This document shows, piece by piece, positions 25,348 to 34,302 of a stretch of DNA of 64,000 nt. The stretch's first letter is position 1; each line of letters begins with the position of its first letter. The translations under genes and the position numbers were made by a program. Below the pieces are notes generated by a model. The model did no database searches. It worked only from the letters and a program-made list of their open reading frames with translations, and was not told where the DNA came from. This DNA comes from Microbacterium sp. LWS13-1.2. Its GTDB lineage: Bacteria > Actinomycetota > Actinomycetes > Actinomycetales > Microbacteriaceae. The stretch is taken from the NCBI RefSeq assembly GCF_040144835.1, contig NZ_CP151632.1, forward strand, positions 3,410,001 through 3,474,000, given 5' to 3'.

Positions 25348-25376
25348 ACAGTAAAGCCTGACCCGGTGCGGCGCAA
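25348..25376 (-). promoter_or_regulatory. Candidate promoter of the pyrimidine-catabolic operon
   Basis: On the minus strand TTGCGC (25376-25371), exactly 17 bases, then TACTGT (25353-25348) gives a SigA-like promoter about 140 bases before the first gene. It lies in the 272-bp region divergent from the two-component system. The rest of this region holds an 18-bp palindrome (25413-25430) and nothing else I can read. Confidence 0.5.
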
Positions 25377-25483
25377 TGGTTGGCTCGGCAGACCTTTCGA
25401 TGGATCGCAGGACGGATGCCGCGGCATCCGAGGTACATCTCCGGACGGATGCCGCCGCACAGCGCGTCCCGTAACGTGAAACG

Positions 25484-26686
25484 GTGTTCCGCCGCCTGAA
25501 GACGTACCAGCTCGTCACCGACGTCTCGGTCGCGCTGGTCTTCCTGCTGGTCGCCTGGCCGGTCGAGGCAGTCACAGCGACGGGTGCGTTCGGCGTGGAG
25601 TACCTGATCGGATCGGACGGGCACACCGTGTTCGGCCTGCTCATCGCCGGCATCTTCAGCGCCGCTCTGGCGGTGCGCCGGCTGTCGCCCGCCCTCGCGC
25701 TCGGGCTCGCGTGGCTGGGCGCCGTGGCGCAGATCGGCCTGGGGCGCCCGCCCAGCTTCTCGGACGTCGCGATCTTCGCGGTGCTGTACGCCACGGCGGC
25801 GTACGGGGTGCGGCCGGTGTACTGGGCAGGGTTCGTCTCGGCGATCGTCGGCGCTCTCGTGATCACCGTCTACCTGTTCGCCGGACCGGTGTTCGCCGGG
25901 GGCGGGCTGTCGTGGCAGACGCTGCCCATCGCCCTCGTCACGCTCGTCGCCGCCGCCTTCGCCCTGGGGCTCTCGTGGACGATCGGCGCGCTCGTGCGCA
26001 CGGCGGTGCGGGCACGGGAGAATCGCGAGGCGCAGCAGCGCGCCGAGGCGGAGACCGTCGCCGAGCAGGAGCGGGTGCGCATCGCCCGCGACATGCACGA
26101 CGTCGTCGCGCACTCGCTCGCGGTCGTGATCGCCCAGGCCGACGGAGCGCGCTACGCCGTCGCGGCCGATCCCGCGGTCGCGACCGATGCGCTGGCGACG
26201 ATCTCGAGCACCGCGCGTTCGGCGCTGGCCGACGTGCGGCTGCTCCTCGGCCAGCTGCGCCATCGCCAGGGGGACGGACCGCAGCCGACGATCGCCGACC
26301 TCGAAGAGCTCTACGCGCAGGTGCGCGCCGCCGGCGTGGAGCTGCGCGTCGACGTCGACCCCGCACCGCAGCGCAGCTCGGCCGAGGGCGAACCGGCGGC
26401 GGCCGTGCAGCTCGCGGTCTACCGCATCCTGCAGGAGGCGCTGACGAATGCGCTCCGCCACGGTGCCCCTGGCGGCCCTGTCGACGTGCGGCTCGCCTGG
26501 CTACCCGATCGCGTCGAACTCGATGTGCGCAACCCGATCGTGCCCGGCACCCAGCCGGCCAGGTTCGGACACGGACTCATCGGCATGCGCGAGCGCGCCC
26601 AGCTCGCGGGCGGCCGCCTCGACGCGGCCGACGAGTTCGGCGCCTTCACCGTGCGCGCGCACATCCCGATCGGAGATCTCGCATGA
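25484..26686 (+). CDS. Two-component sensor histidine kinase (NarL/DesK class)
   Basis: A 400-residue membrane kinase. Several hydrophobic helices form the N-terminal half (to about 180), then comes the HisKA_3 dimerisation domain with the phospho-acceptor His205 in ARDMHDVVAHSL, and an HATPase region (EALTNALRHGAPG, then GHGLIGMRERAQLAGG). No extracytoplasmic sensor domain is evident, so it may sense the membrane or a ligand within it. The GTG start has TAACGT (25472-25477) six bases upstream and no Shine-Dalgarno: probably leaderless. Overlaps its regulator gene by four bases. Confidence 0.9.
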   Translation: MFRRLKTYQLVTDVSVALVFLLVAWPVEAVTATGAFGVEYLIGSDGHTVFGLLIAGIFSAALAVRRLSPALALGLAWLGAVAQIGLGRPPSFSDVAIFAVLYATAAYGVRPVYWAGFVSAIVGALVITVYLFAGPVFAGGGLSWQTLPIALVTLVAAAFALGLSWTIGALVRTAVRARENREAQQRAEAETVAEQERVRIARDMHDVVAHSLAVVIAQADGARYAVAADPAVATDALATISSTARSALADVRLLLGQLRHRQGDGPQPTIADLEELYAQVRAAGVELRVDVDPAPQRSSAEGEPAAAVQLAVYRILQEALTNALRHGAPGGPVDVRLAWLPDRVELDVRNPIVPGTQPARFGHGLIGMRERAQLAGGRLDAADEFGAFTVRAHIPIGDLA

Positions 26687-27321
26687 TCCGCGTCGTGCTC
26701 GTCGACGACCAGGCGCTGTTCCGCGCCGGCATCCGCATGCTCATCGACTCGCAGCCCGATCTCGAGGTCGTCGCCGAGGCGGCCGACGGCCGTGAGGGGA
26801 TCGACGCGGTGCGCCGGTCGCGGCCGGACGTGGTGCTCATGGACATCCGCATGCCCGTCATGGACGGCCTCGCGGCCACCGCCGAGCTGCTCACCGACGC
26901 CGAACCCCCGCGCATCGTGATGCTCACGACCTTCGATCTCGACGAGGCGGCGGCCCGGGCCATCCGGCAGGGCGCGAGCGGGTTCCTCCTCAAGGACGCC
27001 GACCCCGAGTTCCTCCTCGCCGCGATCCGCACCGTGCATGCCGGTTCGGCCGTGATCGCGGCATCCGCCACTCGCGAGCTCTTCGAGCGCTTCACGGATG
27101 CCGCGCCCCGGCCCATGCCGCCCGCCTACGGCGACCTCACCGACCGTGAGCGCGAGATCTTCGCCCTCGCCGCGCGCGGCCTCTCGAACGCCGAGATCGC
27201 CGCGCGGGAGTTCCTCTCGGAGGCCACCGTGAAGACGCACATCAGCCGCATCCTCACGAAGCTCGCGCTGCGCGACCGCGTGCAGCTCGTCGTGTTCGCG
27301 TTCGAGCACGGCCTCGCGTAG
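26683..27321 (+). CDS. LuxR/NarL-family response regulator
   Basis: A 212-residue response regulator. The receiver domain has the acidic pocket at Asp8/Asp9, the phospho-accepting Asp54 (VVLMDIRMPVMDG) and Lys104. It is followed by a LuxR-type HTH (about 148-205: LTDREREIFALAARGLSNAEIA, ATVKTHISRIL). Paired with the overlapping histidine kinase gene. Target unknown; the divergent catabolic operon is a candidate by position only. Confidence 0.93.
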   Translation: MIRVVLVDDQALFRAGIRMLIDSQPDLEVVAEAADGREGIDAVRRSRPDVVLMDIRMPVMDGLAATAELLTDAEPPRIVMLTTFDLDEAAARAIRQGASGFLLKDADPEFLLAAIRTVHAGSAVIAASATRELFERFTDAAPRPMPPAYGDLTDREREIFALAARGLSNAEIAAREFLSEATVKTHISRILTKLALRDRVQLVVFAFEHGLA

Positions 27322-27401
27322 TCCGAGCCGGGCGGCGTCACTCCGTGAACGGATGCCGCCGCCAGCGCGGGCGGGTCCGCGCGGCGGCGAACCACGGTGC
27401 G

Positions 27402-28091
27402 TCAGCGGCCCTCGAGCGCGACGCGGTGGGCGGCGTACTTGCGTCGGCCGATCCAGCGCCAGGCGAGACGGCCGGGCGCGGGCATGTGCTTGTGCAGCCA
27501 CTCGTCGCCGCCGTCGGGCTGCGCGGCGAGGATCTCGCCCAGCTGCTGCCACGTCTGGCCCTTGGGGATCGAGGCGCGGCCGTGCTCCGAGAACCACTCC
27601 ACCTCGGCCTCGGTGATGGTGTGTTCCATGACGGGCACGATATTGGTCTCCTCGTCGGGGAGATGCACCGCGATCGCCGCGTTGACGCCGTCGAAGGCAG
27701 CCAGCACGGGCGCGGCATCCGCTGCGGTCGCCGAAGCGCGCCACGCCGGCAGTGCCCGATCCATCGCGCTCAGGTGCACGAGCAGCTCGGCGTTCTGAGC
27801 CTTCATGCGCTCGACGTGCGCGGCGCATGATGGCGCCCGTTCATCGAGTGCCGGCCACAGCCGTTCGTCCTCACCCTCGTGGTGTGCGTGCAGCCCGAGA
27901 GACAGCGTCTCCAGCTGCGTCGCGACGACCGCTGCGTGCGCGGTGTCGCCCGCGCGCACCCGTCCGATGAGGTCGGGTGCCTCGCCGAACCCGCGGCGGA
28001 AGAGGCGATGGATCTCCACCATCCCACTCGCGTCGCACGTCTTCGGGTCTTCGGGCAGCGCGCCGCTGGGCGGCAGGGGCGTAGCGGGCAT
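27402..28091 (-). CDS. Hemerythrin-domain protein
   Basis: A 229-residue cytosolic protein with a hemerythrin/HHE four-helix bundle. Candidate iron ligands are in IHRLFRRG, LHAHHEGEDERLWP, HVERMKAQN and VHLPDEETNIVPVMEH. Such proteins bind a di-iron centre and sense or bind oxygen, NO or iron. The role here is unknown. GGAG precedes the ATG at 28091. The C-terminal extension (about 180-229) includes WLHKHMPAPGRLAWRWIGRRKY and lies outside the bundle. Convergent with the response regulator gene. Confidence 0.85.
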   Translation of the reverse strand: MPATPLPPSGALPEDPKTCDASGMVEIHRLFRRGFGEAPDLIGRVRAGDTAHAAVVATQLETLSLGLHAHHEGEDERLWPALDERAPSCAAHVERMKAQNAELLVHLSAMDRALPAWRASATAADAAPVLAAFDGVNAAIAVHLPDEETNIVPVMEHTITEAEVEWFSEHGRASIPKGQTWQQLGEILAAQPDGGDEWLHKHMPAPGRLAWRWIGRRKYAAHRVALEGR

Positions 28092-28234
28092 GGCGGCTCC
28101 TCGAGACGCGGCGGTCGGGCTGGACGCGACGATAGTCCTGCGAGGCGGCGCGGGGAAGATCATCCCGGAGATGTACGCGGGATGCCTCGCCGGGCCGACG
28201 CGCGCGACGGGTGCCCGTTCCTACTGTCGGAGTC

Positions 28235-29053
28235 ATGGAACTCTCATCGACCGACCTGGGCCTCGCCGCCCGGGTGCAGCAGCTCAGCAAGACCTACGGC
28301 ACAGGCGAGAGCACGGTGCACGCGCTCGACGGGGTGAGCGTCGGCATCCGCCGCGGCGAGTTCACCGCGATCATGGGGCCGTCGGGGTCGGGCAAGTCGA
28401 CGCTGATGCACATCATGGCGGGTCTCGACGCGCCGAGCTCCGGCCGGGCCTGGATCGGCGACACCGACATCACCGGTCTTTCCGACCTCGAGCTGACGGT
28501 CCTGCGCCGCCGCCGGGTGGGATTCGTCTTCCAGGCGTTCAACCTCGTGCCCACCCTCGATGCCCTCGGCAACATCCTGCTGCCGTTCGACCTCGACGGG
28601 CGCCGTCCGACGACGCTCGAGCGGGCGCGCATCGACGGTCTCGTCGAGCGCCTCGGCCTCACCAGCCGCCTCGGCCACCGGCCGCACCAGCTGTCGGGGG
28701 GCCAGCAGCAGCGCGTCGCGATCGCCCGCGCGCTCGCGACGGCTCCCGATCTCGTGTTCGCCGACGAGCCGACCGGCAACCTCGACTCGCGCTCGGGGCG
28801 CGAGGTGCTCGCCCTCCTCGCCGCCGCCACGCGCGAGCACGGCCAGTCGATCGCAATGGTCACCCACGACCCGGTCGCCGCCTCGCACGCCGACCGGGTG
28901 CTGTTCCTCGGCGACGGCCGCATCGTCGCCGACAAACCGCGTCAGAGCGCCGAGGAGATCTCGGCGTACATGCTCGCGTCCGAGCTGAGCGCCGGGGCGC
29001 CGGTCGCCGCCGCGTCGGCCGTCGGCCACGCGGTCGCGCAGGTGACGTCGTGA
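28235..29053 (+). CDS. MacB/LolD-type ABC transporter ATP-binding protein
   Basis: A 272-residue ATPase of the MacB/LolD/FtsE class. Walker A is GPSGSGKST, then FVFQAFNLVPTLDALGN, signature LSGGQQQRVAIARAL, Walker B LVFADEPTGNLDSRSG. It pairs with the overlapping FtsX-type permease. Upstream TACTGT (28222-28227) sits seven bases before the ATG, suggesting a leaderless transcript. The C-terminus has about 30 extra residues rich in Ala. Confidence 0.92.
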   Translation: MELSSTDLGLAARVQQLSKTYGTGESTVHALDGVSVGIRRGEFTAIMGPSGSGKSTLMHIMAGLDAPSSGRAWIGDTDITGLSDLELTVLRRRRVGFVFQAFNLVPTLDALGNILLPFDLDGRRPTTLERARIDGLVERLGLTSRLGHRPHQLSGGQQQRVAIARALATAPDLVFADEPTGNLDSRSGREVLALLAAATREHGQSIAMVTHDPVAASHADRVLFLGDGRIVADKPRQSAEEISAYMLASELSAGAPVAAASAVGHAVAQVTS

Positions 29054-30537
29054 CCGCGCTCGCCCAGACGGGACGGATGCCGCAGCCCGCGGCATCCGTC
29101 ACCGCCGCGTCGTCGGGCGCGGCCTCCCCACTCGCCTGGCTGCGCGAGCGCGGCATGGGCGCGAGCATCCTCGTCGCCGCCATCTCGAGCGCGTTCGGCG
29201 CGATCCTGCTGAGCGCGACCGGATTCATCGCGGCCGTGCTGCGCGCCGACCCCTTCATCGGGGACAGCGGCACGCTCGCCGTCGTGCTCGCGATGATGAG
29301 CGTCCTCCTCATCGGTGTCGCGGTGTACGTGGCGGCCATCGTGACCGCGAACACGTTCGCCACGGTCATCGCCGGACGCACGCGGCGCATCGCACTGCTG
29401 CGCCTCATCGGCGCCTCGGCGCGCTCGCAGCGCTCCGAGGTCGCACGGCAGGGTCTTGTCGTCGGCGTCATCGGCGCCGCGCTCGGACTCGTCGGCGGCA
29501 CGCTCGCCTCGTGGGCCGGCGTCGCGCTGGCCACCTGGGCGCTGGGGATCGAGGACGTCGGCTACGCCGTCGTGCAGGCGGTGCTCGTGATCCCGGCGGC
29601 GGTCGTCGCACTGACCACGTGGGTCGCGGCCTGGGCCGGCTCGCGCCGCGTTCTGACGGTCACGCCGCTGCAGGCGCTCGGCGGGTCGGTCGAGGCCTCC
29701 CACGACGCATTCGCCCGGCGGGGCGCGCGCAACGGCGCCGCGATCACGCTGTTCGCGATCGGCGGCGCCCTGCTGGCGTCCGGCATCCTGCTCGGACTGG
29801 TGACCCCGCTCGGAGTGATCGTCGCCTTCTTCGGCGGCATCTTCTCCTTCACCGGCCTCACGCTCGGCGCGACGCTCGTGATGCCGCCGGTGCTGCGGCT
29901 CGTCGGCAGGCTCTTCGGCGGATCGGCCACGGCGCGCCTGGCCGCCGAGAACGCCCTCCGCTATCCGGAGCGTTCGAGCCGGATGGCCATCGGCGTCGTG
30001 ATGGGCGTGACGCTGGTGACGATGTTCGCGGTCGCGCTCGAGACGGTCAAGGCGGTGTTCGCGGCATCCGCCGACGGCCCGCTGCCCACCGACATGACGA
30101 CGCTCATGGACACCTTCGCGGGCATCATGATGGGCCTCGTCGCCGTCTCGGCCGTCATCGCGGCGGTCGGGCTCGTCAACCTCCTCACGATCGGCGTCGT
30201 GCAGCGCCGGCGCGAACTCGGACTGCTGCGTGCGCTGGGCGTGTCGACGGGCCAGGTGCGTCGGATGGTGCTGCTCGAGGCCGCCCACATCACGATCACC
30301 GCGACCGTCACGGGACTCGTGCTGGGCACCGCGTACGGATGGGCCGGGGCGCAGTCGCTCCTCGGGGCGGTGCCGATGCCGCCGTCGTTCGCCGCGCCGA
30401 CGCTGGTCGCGCCGGCCGTGCCGTGGCTCCCGGTCGCGATCATCGTCGTGGCGACGGCGATCCTCACGCTGGTGGCCGCGGTCGTGCCGACACGACTGGC
30501 GACGCGAGTCGCCCCGGTCGAGGCGCTCGCCGACTGA
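29050..30537 (+). CDS. FtsX-family ABC permease
   Basis: A 495-residue membrane protein with two FtsX-type units, each ending in the usual helices (about 120-210 and 355-490), plus extra helices between. Typical motifs are RTRRIALLRLIGAS and RRRELGLLRALGVSTGQV, cytoplasmic turns contacting the ATPase. With the upstream ATPase it forms a type VII (MacB-like) mechanotransmission or export complex. Substrate unknown. GTG start overlaps the ATPase stop (GTGA). Confidence 0.9.
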   Translation: MTALAQTGRMPQPAASVTAASSGAASPLAWLRERGMGASILVAAISSAFGAILLSATGFIAAVLRADPFIGDSGTLAVVLAMMSVLLIGVAVYVAAIVTANTFATVIAGRTRRIALLRLIGASARSQRSEVARQGLVVGVIGAALGLVGGTLASWAGVALATWALGIEDVGYAVVQAVLVIPAAVVALTTWVAAWAGSRRVLTVTPLQALGGSVEASHDAFARRGARNGAAITLFAIGGALLASGILLGLVTPLGVIVAFFGGIFSFTGLTLGATLVMPPVLRLVGRLFGGSATARLAAENALRYPERSSRMAIGVVMGVTLVTMFAVALETVKAVFAASADGPLPTDMTTLMDTFAGIMMGLVAVSAVIAAVGLVNLLTIGVVQRRRELGLLRALGVSTGQVRRMVLLEAAHITITATVTGLVLGTAYGWAGAQSLLGAVPMPPSFAAPTLVAPAVPWLPVAIIVVATAILTLVAAVVPTRLATRVAPVEALAD

Positions 30538-30548
30538 GGCGGGCCGGG

Positions 30549-30577
30549 TGCCGCGGCGCAGGCTTCGCGCCGCGGCA
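30549..30577. terminator. Bidirectional hairpin terminator
   Basis: TGCCGCGGCGC (30549-30559) and GCGCCGCGGCA (30567-30577) form a perfect 11-bp stem with a 7-base loop in the 44-bp gap between convergent genes. No T-tract follows on either strand. Confidence 0.6.
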
Positions 30578-30581
30578 TCCG

Positions 30582-31889
30582 TCATGCCGGTGGAGGGACG
30601 ATGCGGAACGGGCCGCGAGCGGCGTCCGCCACGAGTTCGAGATACTCCTCGCCGCCGTCGAGGTCGTCGGTCGAGTAGAGATCGGCGACCTCGCGCAGTG
30701 CCGCGACGAGGTGCTGCTGCGGAACCGCGTTGTCGTTCCTGCCGTGGACGCCCTGCCGCGTCGACATCACCGCCGCAAGCCGGGGGAGGTCCGCCGCACG
30801 CGCCTTCCACAGTGCGTGCAGCGATCGCGGCGTCGCATTGCGGCTGCCGTGGTGGCCCACCTTGTAGAGGTCGATCTTCGCCAGCCGGTCGCGGAGGTCC
30901 GCATCGTCGCCCAGCTGATCGAGGGTGTGCCGCCAGTTCTCGATCTGGGCGTCCCCCGAGAACAGCAGGGACACGCCGCCCACCTTCAGCAGCAGGATGA
31001 CGCTGGTGTTGTTCAGCGCGTCGTCGAGGTCGCGGACGAGCCGTGCGGCGGAGCGGGACCGCTGATTCGCCAGCCGGTCGATCAGCCAGCGCACCGGTCC
31101 CGGCCCATGGGTGATCGGCGAGCGTGCGTCGGCCTGGGCAGCGGAACCCACCACACGCAGCGACGCCCCCAGTGCGGTGAGCCAGTACTCCGGGTCCTCT
31201 TCGCGCTGCCGGGCGACCCGTGGGTCCTGGTCGACGGTGGGAGGGCCGAGCACCGTCGCTTCGAGCCCCGGGACGACGTCGGCGAGGCCCGAGTCCATGC
31301 CGGCGTGGAGGTAGCGGCCGCGGCCGTCGCGCGACAGCTCGTTCAGGAGTGCGACCGCTTCGGCGTTCTTGAGCTGGTCCTCGGCGGCTGCCCTGACCTC
31401 GTCGTCGAGACCCACCAGGGTGGCGAGCCCCGCGACCTGCTCCTGCGCCTCCGCGAGCAGAGCGGCGTACCTCGCCGACGCGCGGCTCACCCCTGCGGTT
31501 TCGTCCGGTGCGGCGGCAGGGCCGTTCGCGGTCTCCGAGAGTTCGGGATCCTCGGTCCATGACCGCACCACGAGCTTGGGGGCGAGTCGCTTCATGATCG
31601 CCGCGCCGGCGTCGACCTCGAATCCGCGCAGATGGTCGCGGTGCCGGTGGGTCACCACGAGAACGTCGAGCTCGCCACCGGTGTGCTCCTCGATGAGCGC
31701 CGCGACATCGCCCATGCGGCCGCGCGCCATGCCCTCCCTCGGCGAATGACTCGTGCCGAAGTCGATCAGGATGTGCCGCGTGTCGCGCCCGTCCGGCAGT
31801 GGCGCGTCGTATTCGACGGACACCAGGAAGCAGTCGCCGAAGCCGACCTGGTACATGCGCACGCGGACGCGGATCGGAGTGCTCACCAT
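30582..31889 (-). CDS. MBL-fold metallohydrolase (ComEC/Rec2-like)
   Basis: A 435-residue cytosolic metallo-beta-lactamase-fold hydrolase. It shows VVTHRHRDHLRGF (HxHxDH), a later LLFSGDAQIENW (Asp ligand) and VGHHGSRNATP, the pattern of the ComEC C-terminal nuclease-like domain but without membrane parts. A long insertion (about 110-260) separates the ligands. The ATG at 31889 overlaps the preceding peptidase gene by seven bases; a GTG at 31886 gives a four-base overlap. Coupled to that gene, so the two proteins likely work together. Confidence 0.85.
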   Translation of the reverse strand: MVSTPIRVRVRMYQVGFGDCFLVSVEYDAPLPDGRDTRHILIDFGTSHSPREGMARGRMGDVAALIEEHTGGELDVLVVTHRHRDHLRGFEVDAGAAIMKRLAPKLVVRSWTEDPELSETANGPAAAPDETAGVSRASARYAALLAEAQEQVAGLATLVGLDDEVRAAAEDQLKNAEAVALLNELSRDGRGRYLHAGMDSGLADVVPGLEATVLGPPTVDQDPRVARQREEDPEYWLTALGASLRVVGSAAQADARSPITHGPGPVRWLIDRLANQRSRSAARLVRDLDDALNNTSVILLLKVGGVSLLFSGDAQIENWRHTLDQLGDDADLRDRLAKIDLYKVGHHGSRNATPRSLHALWKARAADLPRLAAVMSTRQGVHGRNDNAVPQQHLVAALREVADLYSTDDLDGGEEYLELVADAARGPFRIVPPPA

Positions 31890-33625
31890 GTCTCCCCGGA
31901 GTCCTGCTGCGTGCGGTGCAGCTCTGCGAACGTCTGCCCGCGGGCGAAGCCGTCCGAGAATCCGAGGCGCGCCGACGAGTCGCGACGCCCGGTCCGCTCG
32001 AGGTGGTCGAGCCGCTTCTGCTGCCGGCGCCAGTCGTCGAGGCGCTTGTGGATGTGCAGCTTGAGCCTGCCGAACTGGTCGAAGATCAGGGTGCCGCCGC
32101 CGAACAGCTGGATGGGGGTGCGCGGGTCGATCGCCGGAGACAATTGGAGCCCCGACTCGTCGGTGAACTCGCGTGCGGTCATATCGGCCATCTGCACGTA
32201 CGTGGCGACCGACTCCGGCACGATCAGGCCGTCGGGGCCGATCCGCTGCGTCGGCAGGACGGACTCGATCACCGTGTAGTAGTCGGTCGACACGTCGAGC
32301 CGACGCGCGTTCTGCCACAGGAATCGGAACACCTCGTCGCGGTCGCTGCGCAGTCCGGCGAAGTTGATCCCGAGATAGTGCGGGGCGAGCTCGGCCTCGA
32401 GCACGTCGGTGACCCGGTCGGACGACCGCTGGATGCCGGCCTTGGCGAACCCGGCCATCAGCAGCTGGCGGTAGCCGAGGTCGTCGTCCGGCACGAGCTC
32501 GTTGTCGGCCAGCAGCACGGCGTTGAGCAGATCGCCGAAGTCGAATTCGACGGGCGGCAGGTAGTCCAGACCGCGGATGAGCATATGGAGCAGCTGGGAT
32601 GCCGCCTTGGCGCCCTCCTCGGCGGCACGTGCGCGGTCGACCGTGATACCGCGGCCGCCGGCGGTCTCGCCGTTCGGGCGGGAGAAGAGCGCCTGGAGCC
32701 GCCGGTACCAGATCTCGATCAGCAGATCGAAGGCGATCGCGACCAGGACCTCGCCCCGCCGGTGCGGCTCGACGAACTCGGGCCGCTTCGCCCAGTCCGC
32801 CGGGGGCGGGTTCAACGCCGATTCGCGCAGCGCCCCACGGCCCTGGGTCAGCACGCTGCCGATCTGCTCTGCGACGCGGGCGAGCATGCTCTTGCGGAGC
32901 GCGTCGGGCTGGATGCGGCCGCGCGGGATGCGGCCGCTCCTGTCGGGCTTGCCGAGAGCCTGCTCGATGACGGGACGCATCGAGAACACTGAGAGGAGCG
33001 CGACGATGTCGGCGAACCCTTCGTGGAAGGCCGCCTGATCGGGCAGGCTCGGCTCGAGGAACCGGCGGCGGAGCCCGTCCAGCACGGCGTGCGTGGTCTC
33101 ATGCACCACCACGTCGTGACTCAGGCACGTGAAGACCGCCTCGCCACGGGGGTCGGCGGGCGGTACATAGCCGAACAGCAGCGCCCGGTCCTCGAACGAG
33201 TAGTACGCGTTCGCCTCGGCGAACGCGTGCGGCACGAGGTAGAGCTGGTGGCTGCCGAAGCCCCACGGCAGTCGCCGGCCGAGCGCCGTCTCGAACGTGG
33301 AGAGCGTCCGAGCCGCGGTGGCGTAGACGTGCTGGGCGTGGAAGGCCAGATCTGTGCGCAGGACCTCGTCGTCGGCATCCGCGAACAGGTCGTCTTTGCC
33401 CAGCGGCGCGTGCTTGACGTAGCGGCCGGTCGCCGTGTCGTAGTCCACGACGTGCAGGCGGGCTCCCCGCGGGCCGTCCTCCATGCGCGACCACGGCACC
33501 TTCACCCGTGCCGTCAGGATCCTGCCGTCGTCGCCGCTGACCGCAGGGTCCTGTGCGATGAGCCGCAGCGTCACGTGCGTGCGCGGCTCGTCGGCATGCT
33601 CGGCGTACTCGACACCATCGGTCAT
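31883..33625 (-). CDS. Gluzincin-type zinc metallopeptidase, unassigned family
   Basis: A 580-residue protein with a zinc-peptidase core: HETTH (His175, Glu176, His179) in VVVHETTHAVLDGLRRRF, and HEGFADIVALLS, whose Glu202 lies 23 residues on, the spacing expected of a gluzincin third ligand. No signal peptide, so it probably acts in the cytoplasm. Residues 1-165 and 290-580 show no family I recognise; the C-terminus is charged and Gln/Arg-rich. Start at the ATG at 33625 with GGGGGTG upstream. Overlaps the MBL hydrolase gene. It could be an effector peptidase, but that is inference. Confidence 0.75.
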   Translation of the reverse strand: MTDGVEYAEHADEPRTHVTLRLIAQDPAVSGDDGRILTARVKVPWSRMEDGPRGARLHVVDYDTATGRYVKHAPLGKDDLFADADDEVLRTDLAFHAQHVYATAARTLSTFETALGRRLPWGFGSHQLYLVPHAFAEANAYYSFEDRALLFGYVPPADPRGEAVFTCLSHDVVVHETTHAVLDGLRRRFLEPSLPDQAAFHEGFADIVALLSVFSMRPVIEQALGKPDRSGRIPRGRIQPDALRKSMLARVAEQIGSVLTQGRGALRESALNPPPADWAKRPEFVEPHRRGEVLVAIAFDLLIEIWYRRLQALFSRPNGETAGGRGITVDRARAAEEGAKAASQLLHMLIRGLDYLPPVEFDFGDLLNAVLLADNELVPDDDLGYRQLLMAGFAKAGIQRSSDRVTDVLEAELAPHYLGINFAGLRSDRDEVFRFLWQNARRLDVSTDYYTVIESVLPTQRIGPDGLIVPESVATYVQMADMTAREFTDESGLQLSPAIDPRTPIQLFGGGTLIFDQFGRLKLHIHKRLDDWRRQQKRLDHLERTGRRDSSARLGFSDGFARGQTFAELHRTQQDSGETW

Positions 33626-33729
33626 GTCGCACCCCCAGGTCCTCGGCTCCACCTTGCAGCGGTTTCCTCCGCTGGGGAAGAGCGTGAGCCGCACGCGGGT
33701 GATACCGGGGCGCCTGACGTCCCTGCGGC

Positions 33730-34236
33730 TCAGGCGTCGGCGGGCTCGGGGTCGTGCGTCCAGCCGGGGGCGAGGGCCTTCACGCGCGCCGCGCGCCACT
33801 GCCAGATGCCCCACAGCACCGGCCACAGCAGCGGCGCGGTCGGACCGCCGATGACGAGGCGGTCCCGCCACAGCGTCTTGCCGGGCTGCCCCGGCGCCGG
33901 CGAGACGGCCATCTGGTGATCCCACACGTCGAGGCTCGCCAGCGGACCGGTCAGCGGGATGCCGCTGTCGCGGAAGACGCGCACACGCCCGCCGGGCTCG
34001 TCGACCGACCGCTCGCTGACGTGGATCAGCTGCCGCCCCATCGGCACCGAGCCGAACGCCGACAGCTGCACGGGGACGTCGTCGCCGGGAGTCCACGACG
34101 TCGGCAGGCCGCGCGGCACCAGCGGCGCGAGATCCATCACCGGGCCGTAGAGCTCGGCCACCGCACGCGGCGAGTGCACTGCCCGCCACGCGGCGTCGGG
34201 GTCGCAGTCGATCACGAACTTCAGCAGGATCCGCAT
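33730..34236 (-). CDS. SRPBCC-like (START/Bet v1 fold) protein
   Basis: A 168-residue protein beginning MRILLKFVIDCDPDAAWRAVHSP, the first strand and helix typical of SRPBCC lipid- or ligand-binding folds. It has a late hydrophobic stretch (PTAPLLWPVLWGIWQWRAARVKAL). No catalytic motif. Function unknown. TGGAG precedes the ATG. It shares a 66-bp gap with the divergent comB gene. Confidence 0.6.
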   Translation of the reverse strand: MRILLKFVIDCDPDAAWRAVHSPRAVAELYGPVMDLAPLVPRGLPTSWTPGDDVPVQLSAFGSVPMGRQLIHVSERSVDEPGGRVRVFRDSGIPLTGPLASLDVWDHQMAVSPAPGQPGKTLWRDRLVIGGPTAPLLWPVLWGIWQWRAARVKALAPGWTHDPEPADA

Positions 34237-34302
34237 GCTCCAGTTTCGCACCCGCCTCGGCGGCGGACGCGGGTCACGGATGCCGCGGCCTACGCTGGAC
34301 GG

